NCBI GenBank assembly: GCA_031546985.1 | Contig: JAVBJN010000071.1 | Span: 1-64,000 of the forward strand | Length of the DNA: 64,000 bases | Direction: 5' to 3' | DNA from: JAVBJN01 sp031546985 | GTDB lineage: Bacteria > Bacteroidota > Bacteroidia > Chitinophagales > Chitinophagaceae | Shown: positions 33,849 to 42,725 of the stretch, one piece after another | Layout: the number at the start of each line of letters is the position of its first letter | Numbering within the stretch: the first letter of the stretch is position 1 | Notes under the pieces: model-generated | What the model was told of the DNA's origin: nothing | Database searches by the model: none | The model's input: only the letters and a program-made list of their open reading frames with translations | Program-made: the position numbers and the translations under genes

Positions 33849-35642
33849 ATGTCAGCATTAATTCAGGCCTTGAAAACCGCAGGAGCTGCGGCAGTTACGG
33901 CGTTATTCAATACCGAATGGAAATCTGAAGATATTTTAATCAACCAGACCAAACCTGAATTCGAAGGCGATTATACCCTGGTAACCTTCGCCATTATTAA
34001 AGTGGCCCGCCTCAAACCTGAGGAAGCCGGCCAAAAGCTGGGCGAATACCTGGTGGCCCATAACAGCGACCTGGTAACCGGTTTTAACGTAATTAAAGGA
34101 TTTCTGAACCTGCACATCAACGAAAAATGGTGGCAGCAGTTCATATTAAATAACTATAACAATACAACATACGGTATTAAGGCGCCCAACCACACTAAGG
34201 TGATGGTAGAGTACTCCAGCCCCAATACCAACAAGCCCCTGCACTTTGGCCACATGCGTAACATTTACCTGGGTTACGCCGTGTCCGAAATTCTGAAAGC
34301 CAATGGGTATGATGTCATTAAAGCCAACCTGGTAAACGACCGTGGCGTGCACATTTGCAAATCGATGATTGCCTGGCAAATGTTTGGCAATGGCGCTACC
34401 CCGGCCTCTACCGGCATGAAGGGCGATCACCTGGTGGGCGATTACTACGTAAAATTCAATAATGCTTACAAGCAGGAAGTTGAAACCTTGGTTGCCGGCG
34501 GTATGACCAAAGAAGAAGCAGAGAAAGAAGCCCCCATTATGAAAGCCACGCAGGAAATGCTGCGCAAATGGGAAGCTGGCGACCCCGAAGTGCGCGAACT
34601 GTGGAGCACCATGAACGGCTGGGTGTACGAAGGGTTCTTCAAAACCTACGCACGCCTGGGGGTAGACTTCGATAAAATGTATTACGAGAGCAATACCTAC
34701 CTGCTGGGCAAAACCCTGGTAGAAGAAGGCCTGCGGAAAGGTGTACTGTTCCAGAAAGAAGATGGCTCGGTGTGGATAGACCTTACGGCCGACGGACTGG
34801 ACGAAAAACTGCTGCTGCGTGGCGATGGTACTTCGGTATACATAACCCAGGACTTGGGTACGGCGGTACTCAAATACAACGACTTTAAACTCAACCAATC
34901 GGTATATGTAATTGGCGATGAGCAAAACTACCATATGAAGGTGCTCAAACTCATTCTCCAAAAAATGGGCGAGCCTTGCGCCGATGGTATTTACCACCTG
35001 AGCTATGGCATGGTGGAGCTGCCTACCGGCCGTATGAAAAGCCGTGAAGGTACCGTAGTAGATGCAGATGATATGCTCGACGAAATGGTAGCGCTGGCCA
35101 AAGAAGAAAGCGAAAAAGCTGGCAAGGCCAATAGCTTTGAGGCAGAGGAGCAAAATGCTTTGTTCGACATTATTGGTATGGGCGCGCTCAAGTTTTACCT
35201 GCTGCGTGTAGATCCTAAGAAGAAAATGATCTTTAACCCCGAGGAATCGATAGACCTGCATGGTTTTACGGCTACATCGGTGCAGTATACCCATGCCCGT
35301 ATTCGTTCGGTACTCAATAATGTGCTGGGTGGCGCTGCCTTTAATACCGAAGGTTTAACACTGTCCTTACCGTTAGAGAAACTGGAGAAAGAACTGCTGT
35401 TGCACCTGGAGCAATACCCTATGATTCTCGAAAGCGCGGGCGCGGAACTGAATCCTGCCCATCTGTGCAATTACGCTTACGATCTGGCCAAGTTGTTCAA
35501 CACTTTCTACGGCGCGCACAAAGTAGCTGCTGCCGAAAACGAAGAGAAGAAAAACCTCCGCATCATGCTCTGCCAAATGACCGCCATGACCCTGAAAAAC
35601 AGCATGAAAATGCTGGGTATTTCGGTGCCGGAAAGGATGTAG
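33849..35642 (+). CDS. argS: Arginine-tRNA ligase
   Basis: 597 residues, normal length. Charges tRNA-Arg. Class I motifs: the N-terminal Add1 domain (residues 1-110), HIGH-type HFGH at 132-135 in SSPNTNKPLHFGHMRN, and a KMSKS-like MKSREG loop in LPTGRMKSREGTVVDADD. The C-terminal DALR anticodon domain ends MKMLGISVPERM, as usual. The stop is part of a 3' cassette that is repeated in inverted form after carA. Confidence 0.97.
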   Translation: MSALIQALKTAGAAAVTALFNTEWKSEDILINQTKPEFEGDYTLVTFAIIKVARLKPEEAGQKLGEYLVAHNSDLVTGFNVIKGFLNLHINEKWWQQFILNNYNNTTYGIKAPNHTKVMVEYSSPNTNKPLHFGHMRNIYLGYAVSEILKANGYDVIKANLVNDRGVHICKSMIAWQMFGNGATPASTGMKGDHLVGDYYVKFNNAYKQEVETLVAGGMTKEEAEKEAPIMKATQEMLRKWEAGDPEVRELWSTMNGWVYEGFFKTYARLGVDFDKMYYESNTYLLGKTLVEEGLRKGVLFQKEDGSVWIDLTADGLDEKLLLRGDGTSVYITQDLGTAVLKYNDFKLNQSVYVIGDEQNYHMKVLKLILQKMGEPCADGIYHLSYGMVELPTGRMKSREGTVVDADDMLDEMVALAKEESEKAGKANSFEAEEQNALFDIIGMGALKFYLLRVDPKKKMIFNPEESIDLHGFTATSVQYTHARIRSVLNNVLGGAAFNTEGLTLSLPLEKLEKELLLHLEQYPMILESAGAELNPAHLCNYAYDLAKLFNTFYGAHKVAAAENEEKKNLRIMLCQMTAMTLKNSMKMLGISVPERM

Positions 35643-35775
35643 GACTGGATGTCTGATGTCTGATTTGAAGATGTCTGATTTGTCCGGCGCGGGTGAAGAC
35701 CTGCCAGGTCTAAACGGAGCATATTCATAAGAAATATTTACAATACGAGTCCTGCCTTCGGGCAGGACTTTTTTT
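35637..35775 (+). repeat. 3'-end cassette, argS copy
   Basis: Starts at the last codon and stop of argS (ATGTAGGA) and runs to the terminator. Shared blocks with the carA copy: GATGTCTGATTTGTCCGGCG, TGCCAGGTCT and ATACGAGTCCTGCCTTCGGG. Contains an extra internal repeat of GATGTCTGATTTG. The homologous copy is inverted at 39585-39688. Confidence 0.85.
35748..35775 (+). terminator. Rho-independent terminator of argS
   Basis: AGTCCTGCC-TTCG-GGCAGGACT, a 9-bp stem with a stable TTCG tetraloop and a TTTTTTT tail. Confidence 0.95.
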
Positions 35776-35790
35776 ATCGCCCAAAAGAAA

Positions 35791-35850
35791 CCGCTGGCTG
35801 AGCCCGGGCCCTGAGCTTGTCGAAGACCGAAGCCACGTGCAAAAGAATCT
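35791..35850. repeat. Dispersed repeat CCTGAGCTTGTCGAAG, copy A
   Basis: 60 bp including CCGCTGGCTGAGCC and CCTGAGCTTGTCGAAG. Very similar to copy B at 35863. This core is a common intergenic repeat type in diverse bacteria. Confidence 0.8.
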
Positions 35851-35862
35851 CATGCAACAAGA

Positions 35863-35923
35863 CCGCTGGCTGAGCCGGACCCTGAGCTTGTCGAAGGGTC
35901 GAAGCCCTGTGTAAAAGAAATCT
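35863..35923. repeat. Dispersed repeat CCTGAGCTTGTCGAAG, copy B
   Basis: Direct repeat of 35791-35850 with scattered substitutions and short indels. Confidence 0.8.
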
Positions 35924-36023
35924 GTCTCCCCCCATTTCTGCCCTTCGATAAAGCCTGTCCCGTTGATGCGGGGCTCAGGAACCGAAGAATATTTAAGACT
36001 AATTAGTCTACTATTTTCAATTT

Positions 36024-36039
36024 ACCGTTAAAAAACGGT
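36024..36039 (+). promoter_or_regulatory. Inverted repeat operator candidate, copy 2
   Basis: ACCGTT-AAAA-AACGGT; here the arms extend to TACCGTT/AACGGTA. A TATATTTTG promoter-like box starts 21 bp after its end, close to the 23 bp spacing at the first copy (15157-15172). Confidence 0.6.
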
Positions 36040-36117
36040 ACCACATGAAAAATCATATTTATATTTTGAGTACTCAATTAACAATTACCCGAATACCTAA
36101 ATTTTAAAATATATCAT

Positions 36118-37203
36118 ATGGACTTCAAAGACGAAATCAAACAATTTGGTGATAGAGTTGAAAAGCTCAAAGATCAGATTCAAACAGAAGAAGCGACTAA
36201 GAATGCATTAATTATGCCTTTTATAAAAGCTCTTGGTTATGATGTATTTAATCCATTTGAAGTTGTTCCTGAATTTATTGCAGACATTGGCATCAAAAAA
36301 GGAGAAAAAGTTGACTACGCAGTCATGAGAGAAGGAGAACCATGTATCCTTATCGAATGTAAACACTGGAATGATAATCTGGACCCACATAACTCACAAC
36401 TCTTCCGTTATTTCCATACTACCAAAGCCAAATTCGGATTGCTTTCCAACGGAATTGTATATAGGTTCTATACCGACTTAATTGAAACCAATAAAATGGA
36501 TGAAAAACCATTTTTTGAATTCAATGTAACAGACATCAAAGACAATCAGATTGAGGAATTGAAAAAATTCCATAAGTCATATTTTGATGTAGGTAATATA
36601 CAAAATACAGCAAGCGAACTAAAATACATGAATGAGCTTAAAACGCTTATCAATACTGAGTTTCAAAATCCAACAGAAGGCTTTGTAAGGCACTTTGCTA
36701 AACAAATATATCAAGGCATGCTTACTACCAAAATTATGGATCAATTCAGTAGCCTTACTAAAAGATCCCTTCAGCAATACATTAATGATCTTATAACGGA
36801 GCGGCTCAAATCGGCATTGAAAAAAGAGCATGAAAACGAAGGGCAACTGGCAGAACAGGAAGAACTTTTACCTTTAGATTCCAGTGAGCCAAAAATCGAA
36901 ACTACTGTTGAAGAAATGGAAGGTTTTATGATCGTAAAAAGTATTCTCAGACAGAAGATCAGACCCGAACGTATTGCTCATCGAGATGCTCAATCCTATT
37001 TTGCCATTTTACTCGATGACAACAACCGGAAAACTATTTGCAGACTGTATTTAGGAGCATCAAAAAAATACATAAGCACCTTTGATGAACAGAAAAAAGA
37101 AACTAAAAATGAAATAGCGTCATTGGATGATATTTTCAAGTTCGGAGATTTACTATTAACTACTGTGGCCAATTACGATGGAGAAAAAGTAATGAGTAAC
37201 TAA
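36118..37203 (+). CDS. Stand-alone HsdR-N-type (PD-(D/E)XK) nuclease-like protein
   Basis: 361 residues. The N-terminal 160 residues match the type I restriction enzyme R N-terminal domain: Glu25 in EEATKNALIMPFI, Asp67 in KVDYAVM, Glu80 and Lys82 in CILIECKHW form the PD-ExK metal site. The middle is helical with a charged stretch; the C-terminal 110 residues (MIVKSILRQKI, SYFAILLDDNNRKTICRLYL) look like a second small domain. No helicase, HsdM or HsdS is nearby. Codon use is AT-rich compared with neighbours, indicating horizontal transfer. Solitary nuclease of possible defence role; substrate unknown. Confidence 0.85.
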   Translation: MDFKDEIKQFGDRVEKLKDQIQTEEATKNALIMPFIKALGYDVFNPFEVVPEFIADIGIKKGEKVDYAVMREGEPCILIECKHWNDNLDPHNSQLFRYFHTTKAKFGLLSNGIVYRFYTDLIETNKMDEKPFFEFNVTDIKDNQIEELKKFHKSYFDVGNIQNTASELKYMNELKTLINTEFQNPTEGFVRHFAKQIYQGMLTTKIMDQFSSLTKRSLQQYINDLITERLKSALKKEHENEGQLAEQEELLPLDSSEPKIETTVEEMEGFMIVKSILRQKIRPERIAHRDAQSYFAILLDDNNRKTICRLYLGASKKYISTFDEQKKETKNEIASLDDIFKFGDLLLTTVANYDGEKVMSN

Positions 37204-37232
37204 TTCACAATGGGAAACATTCAATCCATACA

Positions 37233-37436
37233 ATGATGATGTTAATTGCGATTCTTATTCCTGCTTTGTCCTTTTTATTGCGGGGCAAAATTTTTTCTGC
37301 GCTAATATGCGTTATCCTTCAGATCACTTTAATTGGCTGGCTTCCCGCTGCACTTTGGGCAATAATGTCTCTAAGTAATGATAGAGCTGATAAACGAACG
37401 GATAAAATTGTTAATGCATTGAGAAACTCAAAATAA
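37233..37436 (+). CDS. Small membrane protein, YqaE/Pmp3-like
   Basis: 67 residues with two hydrophobic segments joined by a short turn: LIAILIPALSFLLRGKIF and a second with ICVILQITLIGWLPAALWAI. The pattern (Pro in helix 1, a basic turn, Gly-x-x-Pro-A in helix 2) fits the Pmp3/YqaE family, which affects membrane potential under stress in other organisms. Starts 29 bp after the nuclease gene and shares its AT-rich composition, so they likely arrived together. Confidence 0.72.
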   Translation: MMMLIAILIPALSFLLRGKIFSALICVILQITLIGWLPAALWAIMSLSNDRADKRTDKIVNALRNSK

Positions 37437-37491
37437 ATACTGATATTAATTGAATTAAAAGCCATTCTATTGGCTTTTAATTCTTCTACGA

Positions 37492-39459
37492 CTACTCCCC
37501 CACCACCAATTTCCCGGTAACATATTCATCGCCCACCCTGGCACGCACCAGGTATATACCACTGATTAAGTTGGAGGTGTTCATAATCATTTGCATATCG
37601 CTGTTCTGCTGTTGCAGCAGCTCGCGCCCGGCAATGTCGAGGATGCGTACATCTTTGGCTTTGCCCACTGCACGGGCGTTGAAGCGTATAGTCACATGAT
37701 CCTTTGCCGGGTTGGGCAGCATAATCATGAGGGTATTGCCCAGCATGCTATCGTAACTGCCGTTGCGTATGGTATTATTGGCGGTAATGAGCCACAGTTC
37801 AGGATCTACCTTTACGCTGTTGGCAGCAAAGGGCAGTTGCACCTGGAACCGCTGACCAGCAGAAGTATTGTTCAGCACCACTGTGGTAGAATCGTATCCA
37901 TTGCTGAACTGAATGGGAACAGGCGCTGTAAAAAACGGCACCCGGAAATGCGATGTAGTTTGGTTGAGTTGTATCGTAGCCATACTCCCCTCCTGGTTCC
38001 AGATTACTTCATACGAGGGGTAACCTTCTCCTTCATACCATTGCTTAAAGAATTGTGTTAAATCCTGCCCGCTGGCGGCTTCCATATGCCGCACAAGGTC
38101 GGGCGTACGGGTATAACCGAATTGCAAAGCCGGATCGGCCAGGTAAGTATTAATGCCTTTAAAAAAATCTTCATCGCCCAACTGCCAGCGCAGCATGTGC
38201 AACAGGTAGGCGCCTTTGTTGTAGGTAAGCCGCCCGTCGAAAATACTGTTCACACTGGAGGTGTCGTAACATTTGACTGAACCCCAGCCACCTTTGGTAA
38301 TATCGGTTACTTTGGCTTGTTTCCAGCTCATCCATTGATCAGGAAAGTAACGCGCTACCGTCAGGCCTTCAAAATAGGTAGCAAAGCCCTCGTTCAGCCA
38401 AATATCCTGCCAGCTGCCACAGGTAATAAAATCGCCAAACCATTGGTGTGCCGCTTCGTGCGCAATAAGACCGTATACAAAACTGCCCATAAAACTCATC
38501 GTCTGGTGCTCCATGCCACCACCCCAACCAAACTGCGCATGACCATATTTCTCTTTATAAAAAGGGTAAGGCGTTTTCGTAAGGCTATCGTAGAGTGTCA
38601 GAATTTCTTTGGTGGCTTCGAGCTGGGGTATAGAGACAGACTTCTTCTCCGGGTAAATGTAGTTGACCAATGGCAGGGTTTCGTTATTACTCAACAACAT
38701 GTTCTGGGTAAACTCATCATAATTGGTAGCCGCAATTGCCACCAGGTATGCCGCAACGGGGTAACGGCTCTGCCAATGGTATTGCACCATGCTTCCAACC
38801 GTATCGCGGCTCACCAATACGCCATTGGCTGCCACTTTATTGCCCAATGGCACCAGCACACGAATGTCTATGGAATCAATTTTATCATTCAAGTCCTGTT
38901 TGCAAGGCCACCAGTCGCGCGCACCGTAAGGTTCTGAGAGCGTCCACATTACAGGTTTGGGCGCAGCGCTATCATGCGTAGAGGTTGCAAAGGAGCCAAA
39001 TCCTGATCCAACAGGTTTACCAAAATAATCGATATAGATAGAATCAAGCACACCCGGGTTCACCACCGCCGGAAGCGTGATAGACAGCACATCGTTATTC
39101 CTGGTCCAGGGGATACTGGCGCCGTGGTACATCACGGTCGCAACACTCAACGAGTCGGAAAGATCAAAGTTAACGGTCTTAAAACCGGCAACCGTAGGTT
39201 TAAAACGGGTAAGAATGCGGCCATGTATCCAGTGCACTGCCGGATCTACTTCCCAATCGCAGCGGTGGTACACAATATCGTAGTCATTGGCAAAGGAAGC
39301 CGTCTTCATGAGTTTGCCCAAAGCTGCCCTGCGCTCACCCTGCACCACACGCTCAAAAACGGCATCTCCTGCCGGGTTACATACTTGCGCCTGTATGGAT
39401 TGGCTAAAACAATAAAAGAGTATAACGAGCGTAAAAATTGGCTTCATGCGCATATTCAT
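37492..39459 (-). CDS. Secreted M1 family aminopeptidase with T9SS sorting domain
   Basis: 655 residues from ATG 39459; ATGs at 39453 and 39447 are alternatives, all just before the signal peptide KPIFTLVILFYCFSQSIQAQ. The gluzincin zinc site is HEAAH (His334, Glu335, His338) with Glu357 in LNEGFATYF, 19 residues on, as in M1 peptidases. The substrate-recognition GAMEN-type motif appears as GGMEHQTMSF. The C-terminal 80 residues are a T9SS type A domain (MLPNPAKDHVTIRF, SGIYLVRARVG, GKLVVGE). It removes N-terminal residues from external peptides. Monocistronic. Confidence 0.95.
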   Translation of the reverse strand: MNMRMKPIFTLVILFYCFSQSIQAQVCNPAGDAVFERVVQGERRAALGKLMKTASFANDYDIVYHRCDWEVDPAVHWIHGRILTRFKPTVAGFKTVNFDLSDSLSVATVMYHGASIPWTRNNDVLSITLPAVVNPGVLDSIYIDYFGKPVGSGFGSFATSTHDSAAPKPVMWTLSEPYGARDWWPCKQDLNDKIDSIDIRVLVPLGNKVAANGVLVSRDTVGSMVQYHWQSRYPVAAYLVAIAATNYDEFTQNMLLSNNETLPLVNYIYPEKKSVSIPQLEATKEILTLYDSLTKTPYPFYKEKYGHAQFGWGGGMEHQTMSFMGSFVYGLIAHEAAHQWFGDFITCGSWQDIWLNEGFATYFEGLTVARYFPDQWMSWKQAKVTDITKGGWGSVKCYDTSSVNSIFDGRLTYNKGAYLLHMLRWQLGDEDFFKGINTYLADPALQFGYTRTPDLVRHMEAASGQDLTQFFKQWYEGEGYPSYEVIWNQEGSMATIQLNQTTSHFRVPFFTAPVPIQFSNGYDSTTVVLNNTSAGQRFQVQLPFAANSVKVDPELWLITANNTIRNGSYDSMLGNTLMIMLPNPAKDHVTIRFNARAVGKAKDVRILDIAGRELLQQQNSDMQMIMNTSNLISGIYLVRARVGDEYVTGKLVVGE

Positions 39460-39584
39460 TTTCAGTACTATCCATATAACGTAAAGGCTTCTGAAATTAT
39501 GCAAAAAGCGGGAAAGTGGGTATAGAGTCTTTACTCGCGCCCTTTCACCTTTCACCTCTGGCTTCTATCCTTCAAAGCAGACAT

Positions 39585-39611
39585 AAAAAAGTCCCACCCG
39601 AAGGCAGGACT
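39585..39611 (-). terminator. Rho-independent terminator of carA
   Basis: AGTCCTGCC-TTCG-GGTGGGACT (one G-U pair and one mismatch-tolerant position) with a TTTTTT tail on the minus strand; near-copy of the argS terminator. Confidence 0.9.
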
Positions 39612-39688
39612 CGTATTTATTTTATTTCAGACCTGGCAAGACATCACTCGCGCCAGACAAATCAGACATCACACCTCCAATCCTACAT
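39585..39688 (-). repeat. 3'-end cassette, carA copy (inverted relative to argS copy)
   Basis: Read on the minus strand it starts at the carA stop (ATGTAGGA), continues GATGTCTGATTTGTCTGGCG and TGCCAGGTCT and ends in ATACGAGTCCTGCCTTCGGG and the terminator, matching 35637-35775 block for block but lacking one internal GATGTCTGATTTG duplication. Confidence 0.85.
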
Positions 39689-40795
39689 ATTAGCCTTAAT
39701 CAGGTTGATGAAATCATCGAACAGGTAGCGGCTATCGTGCGGACCAGGCGTAGATTCCGGGTGATACTGCACAGAGAAAGCTGGTTTGTTCTTCATACGG
39801 ATACCTTCAATAGAACCATCATTCAGGTTTACGTGGGTAATCTCAATGTTATCATTCTTTTTAACCGACTCAGGATCTACACCAAAACCGTGGTTCTGGG
39901 TGGTGATCTCGCTTCGGCCGGTAAGCAGGTTCTTAACCGGGTGGTTGATACCTCGGTGACCGTGGTGCATTTTGAAGGTACTCAACCCATTGGCCAGGGC
40001 CAGCAGTTGGTGACCGAGACAGATACCAAAGAACGGACGGTTTACTTCCAGGATCTGTTTGATATTGTTGATGGCGTAATCCAACGGAGCCGGATCGCCA
40101 GGGCCATTGCTATAAAAATAGGCGTGTGGTTTAAACGCCTCGCACTCTTCAAAAGAAGCACGGGTTGGGAACACCTTGAGGTAAGCACCCTGCTCACTCA
40201 AGAGGCGCAGCATACTGCGTTTTACCCCGTTGTCCATCACCGCAATGCGGATCGGAGCATCGGGATTGCCCACGTTATAAGCTTCGGTGGTAGATACTGC
40301 TTCGCACAAAGCCTGGCCTTCCATGCTGGGCACTTTGGTGAGCTCTGCTTTCAGCAGTTCCACATCGCTGTGTTCGCTGCTGATGATGCAGTTCATAGCG
40401 CCTTTGCTACGGATATGGGCTACCAACGCACGGGTATCAATATCGTAGATGGTTACTACATTATGGTCTATCAGGTATTGCTCCAGCGAAGTATCTGCCA
40501 TATCGCGGCTGTACTTATACGCAACATTCTTGCAAATGAGGCCCGCGATTTTTACACCATCGCTTTCCACATCGTCTTTCTTGGTGCCGTAGTTGCCCAC
40601 ATAAGCGTTGTTCATGATCAGTACCTGACCTTTATAGGAAGGATCGGTAAAGATTTCCTGGTAGCCGGTCATTCCGGTATTAAAACAAATTTCACCACTG
40701 GTGGTGCCAATTTTACCAAAGGCTTTACCACTGTATACGGTACCATCTTCAAGTACCAGTAAAGCTGTTTTAACAGAAGAATTTTGCTGAGACAT
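39683..40795 (-). CDS. carA: Carbamoyl-phosphate synthase small subunit
   Basis: 370 residues, normal length. Hydrolyses glutamine and channels ammonia to the large subunit (CarB, not in the window) for arginine and pyrimidine synthesis. N-terminal CarA domain with FNTGMTGYQEIFTDPSYKGQ, then a class I glutamine amidotransferase domain with nucleophile Cys259 in FFGICLGHQ and the His/Glu pair in QYHPESTPGPHDS. Its ATG is 128 bp downstream of the ribosomal-operon terminator. Start MSQQNSSVKT is supported by the conserved LVLEDGTVYSG that follows. Confidence 0.97.
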   Translation of the reverse strand: MSQQNSSVKTALLVLEDGTVYSGKAFGKIGTTSGEICFNTGMTGYQEIFTDPSYKGQVLIMNNAYVGNYGTKKDDVESDGVKIAGLICKNVAYKYSRDMADTSLEQYLIDHNVVTIYDIDTRALVAHIRSKGAMNCIISSEHSDVELLKAELTKVPSMEGQALCEAVSTTEAYNVGNPDAPIRIAVMDNGVKRSMLRLLSEQGAYLKVFPTRASFEECEAFKPHAYFYSNGPGDPAPLDYAINNIKQILEVNRPFFGICLGHQLLALANGLSTFKMHHGHRGINHPVKNLLTGRSEITTQNHGFGVDPESVKKNDNIEITHVNLNDGSIEGIRMKNKPAFSVQYHPESTPGPHDSRYLFDDFINLIKANM

Positions 40796-40922
40796 GCAAA
40801 ACGTTTTAGTCAGATTAAGTTGTGCGAAATTACTTCCAAATTCTTCAAATGAAAAGCCCCAAAGGGTAATTCATTTGTTTTGGTTTGCAAAGATCGGTGT
40901 CTTTTCAGACACTGGCCTTCAT

Positions 40923-40958
40923 AAAAAAAGACAAAACCAAAAGGTTTTGTCTTTTTTT
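40923..40958 (-). terminator. Terminator of the ribosomal protein operon
   Basis: AAAAAAAGACAAAACC and GGTTTTGTCTTTTTTT form a 16-bp perfect stem around AAAA; strong T-run on both strands. It lies about 130 bp after rplQ. Confidence 0.95.
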
Positions 40959-41088
40959 AATATAATAAACAGGAATAGCGCTTCGATGATTGATCCGGTA
41001 GTTTACAACATTGTCTAACTTCTCGTTCATCAAGGGTACTATTGTTTTTAACCTGTTGGTTTGCCTTATTAGGGCTTTGCCGGTAAGA

Positions 41089-41598
41089 TTACTCAGCAGC
41101 AGCTTCAGGAGCAGCAGATTCTTCTGCTTTAGGTGCTTCTTCAGCTTGCTTTTTAGGAGCAGCAGAGCTACGACGTGTTTTCTTGGCAGGAGCAGCAGCT
41201 TCAGCTTTAGCGCCTTTACCTTCTTTCACGTTATAGATCGTGTTGAAGTCTACCAGCTCGATCATAGCCATATCGGCGTTATCGCCCATACGAGGGTCTA
41301 ACTTGATGATACGGGTGTAACCACCTGGGCGGGTAGCGATTTTCTCGCTTACTGTACCAAACAGTTCTTTGATAGCTTCTTTATCCTGCAGGTAGCTGAA
41401 TATTACACGACGGTTGTGTGTAGAATCGTTTTTAGCACGAGTCAGGATAGACTCAACATACACACGCAGAGCTTTCGCTTTGGCCAGTGTAGTAACGATA
41501 CGTTTATGTTCGATCAGTTGGCAGGCCAGATTGCTCAACAGCATTTTTCTGTGCGCAGTCTTTCTGCCTAAGTGATTTAATTTAACTCCGTGACGCAT
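41089..41598 (-). CDS. rplQ: Ribosomal protein bL17 with Ala/Lys-rich tail
   Basis: 169 residues. The first 120 are standard L17 of the large subunit (MRHGVKLNHLGRKTAHRKMLL, TTLAKAKALRVYVESILTRAK, GGYTRIIKLDPRMGDNADM). The last 45 are a low-complexity tail of Ala, Lys and Glu (KKTRRSSAAPKKQAEE), as in some Bacteroidota. Final gene of the cluster, 57 bp after rpoA. Confidence 0.98.
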   Translation of the reverse strand: MRHGVKLNHLGRKTAHRKMLLSNLACQLIEHKRIVTTLAKAKALRVYVESILTRAKNDSTHNRRVIFSYLQDKEAIKELFGTVSEKIATRPGGYTRIIKLDPRMGDNADMAMIELVDFNTIYNVKEGKGAKAEAAAPAKKTRRSSAAPKKQAEEAPKAEESAAPEAAAE

Positions 41599-41655
41599 TG
41601 TTCAAGGTTTTAACCGATTGACATCGGGTGTTGTTGTAATTAAATTTTATAACAA

Positions 41656-42654
41656 TTATTCCTCGGTCAGAGTGAATTTTGAAAGGTCCATTCCAAAGCC
41701 TAAACCTCTTTCTCCTAATACCTGTTCAATTTCAGACAGTGATTTTTGACCGAAGTTGCGGAACTTCATCAGTTCTTCCTGGGTGTACTGTACCAGTTCG
41801 CTCAGACTGTTAATCTTAGCTGCTTTCAGACAGTTGAAGGCACGCACGCTCAGATCGAGATCTTCCAGTGGTGTTTTCAGCATCTTACGCAGTTGCAGGG
41901 TCTGCTCATCTACCACGTCTTCTTTCTCGTCGTCCTTAACGTCAAAGCTGATGTTTTCATCAGTAATGATCATCAGGTGCTGGATCAGAATACGGCTGGC
42001 TTGCTTCACAGCTTCTTCTGGGTGAATAGTACCATCGGTAACTACTTCCATGATCAGCTTTTCGTAGTCAGTACGTTGCTCTACACGGGTGTTTTCGATG
42101 CTATACTTTACATTCTTGATCGGAGTGTAAATGGAGTCGATAGCAATGAAACCGAACGGAGCGTTTTCTTTTGCATGATTCTCATCAGCAGGAACATATC
42201 CACGACCTTTATTGATGGTCATTTCGATGTTCATGGTTGCAGAAGAATCCAGGTTGCAGATTACCAGTTCAGGGTTCATGATTTCGAAACCGTTAACGGC
42301 TTCGCCAATCATGGCTGCGGTAAACTGAGTTTTGCCCTTTATGTTCAGCTCCAATTTCTCGGAGCTAATTTCGTGTTCAACGATTTTTTTGAAACGAACC
42401 TGTTTCAGGTTCAGGATAATTTCGGTCAGATCCTCAACCACACCAGGAAGTGTAGCGAACTCGTGATCGGCACCGGTAATTTTGATACCGGTAATGGCGT
42501 ACCCTTCCAGTGAGTTTAACAACACACGACGAAGCGCATTACCAATAGTAACACCGTAACCTGGTTCAAGAGGTCTGAATTCGAACTGTGCTTCAAAATC
42601 AGTAGATTTCTGAAGAACAATCTTATCAGGTTTAACAAAATTCAAAATTGCCAT
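41656..42654 (-). CDS. rpoA: RNA polymerase alpha subunit
   Basis: 332 residues. N-terminal dimerisation domain with GYAITGIKITGADHEF and RRVLLNSLEGY; C-terminal domain (about 250-325) with LDLSVRAFNCLKAAKINSLSELV and FGQKSLSEIEQVL, the UP-element and activator contact surface. Essential, cytoplasmic. Follows rpsD by 71 bp. Confidence 0.98.
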   Translation of the reverse strand: MAILNFVKPDKIVLQKSTDFEAQFEFRPLEPGYGVTIGNALRRVLLNSLEGYAITGIKITGADHEFATLPGVVEDLTEIILNLKQVRFKKIVEHEISSEKLELNIKGKTQFTAAMIGEAVNGFEIMNPELVICNLDSSATMNIEMTINKGRGYVPADENHAKENAPFGFIAIDSIYTPIKNVKYSIENTRVEQRTDYEKLIMEVVTDGTIHPEEAVKQASRILIQHLMIITDENISFDVKDDEKEDVVDEQTLQLRKMLKTPLEDLDLSVRAFNCLKAAKINSLSELVQYTQEELMKFRNFGQKSLSEIEQVLGERGLGFGMDLSKFTLTEE

Positions 42655-42725
42655 AAAGGATTTTGTTTAGTATGCTTTTTATGATGGTACAGTATCTTGC
42701 GCTGTACCAGCGCCTTTCAACACTA

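Larger units (their letters stand above)
35776..36117. other. Repeat-rich intergenic region upstream of the HsdR-N-type gene
   Basis: Holds two dispersed repeat copies (35791-35923), a partial inverted fragment of similar type (35941-35979), the 14-bp palindrome AGACTAATTAGTCT (35996-36009) and the operator-like inverted repeat at 36024-36039. Base composition drops sharply to AT-rich from about 35990, where the acquired segment probably begins. Confidence 0.7.

Noticed and set aside
34146..35294. 382-codon frame antisense to argS
   Set aside because: Codon bias shadow of argS, with low-complexity Phe/His-rich translation.
36118..37436. Complete type I restriction system
   Set aside because: Only the HsdR N-terminal-like domain is present; no helicase motor, HsdM or HsdS in the window.
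41746..42513. 255-codon frame antisense to rpoA
   Set aside because: Shadow of a conserved gene; no independent evidence.
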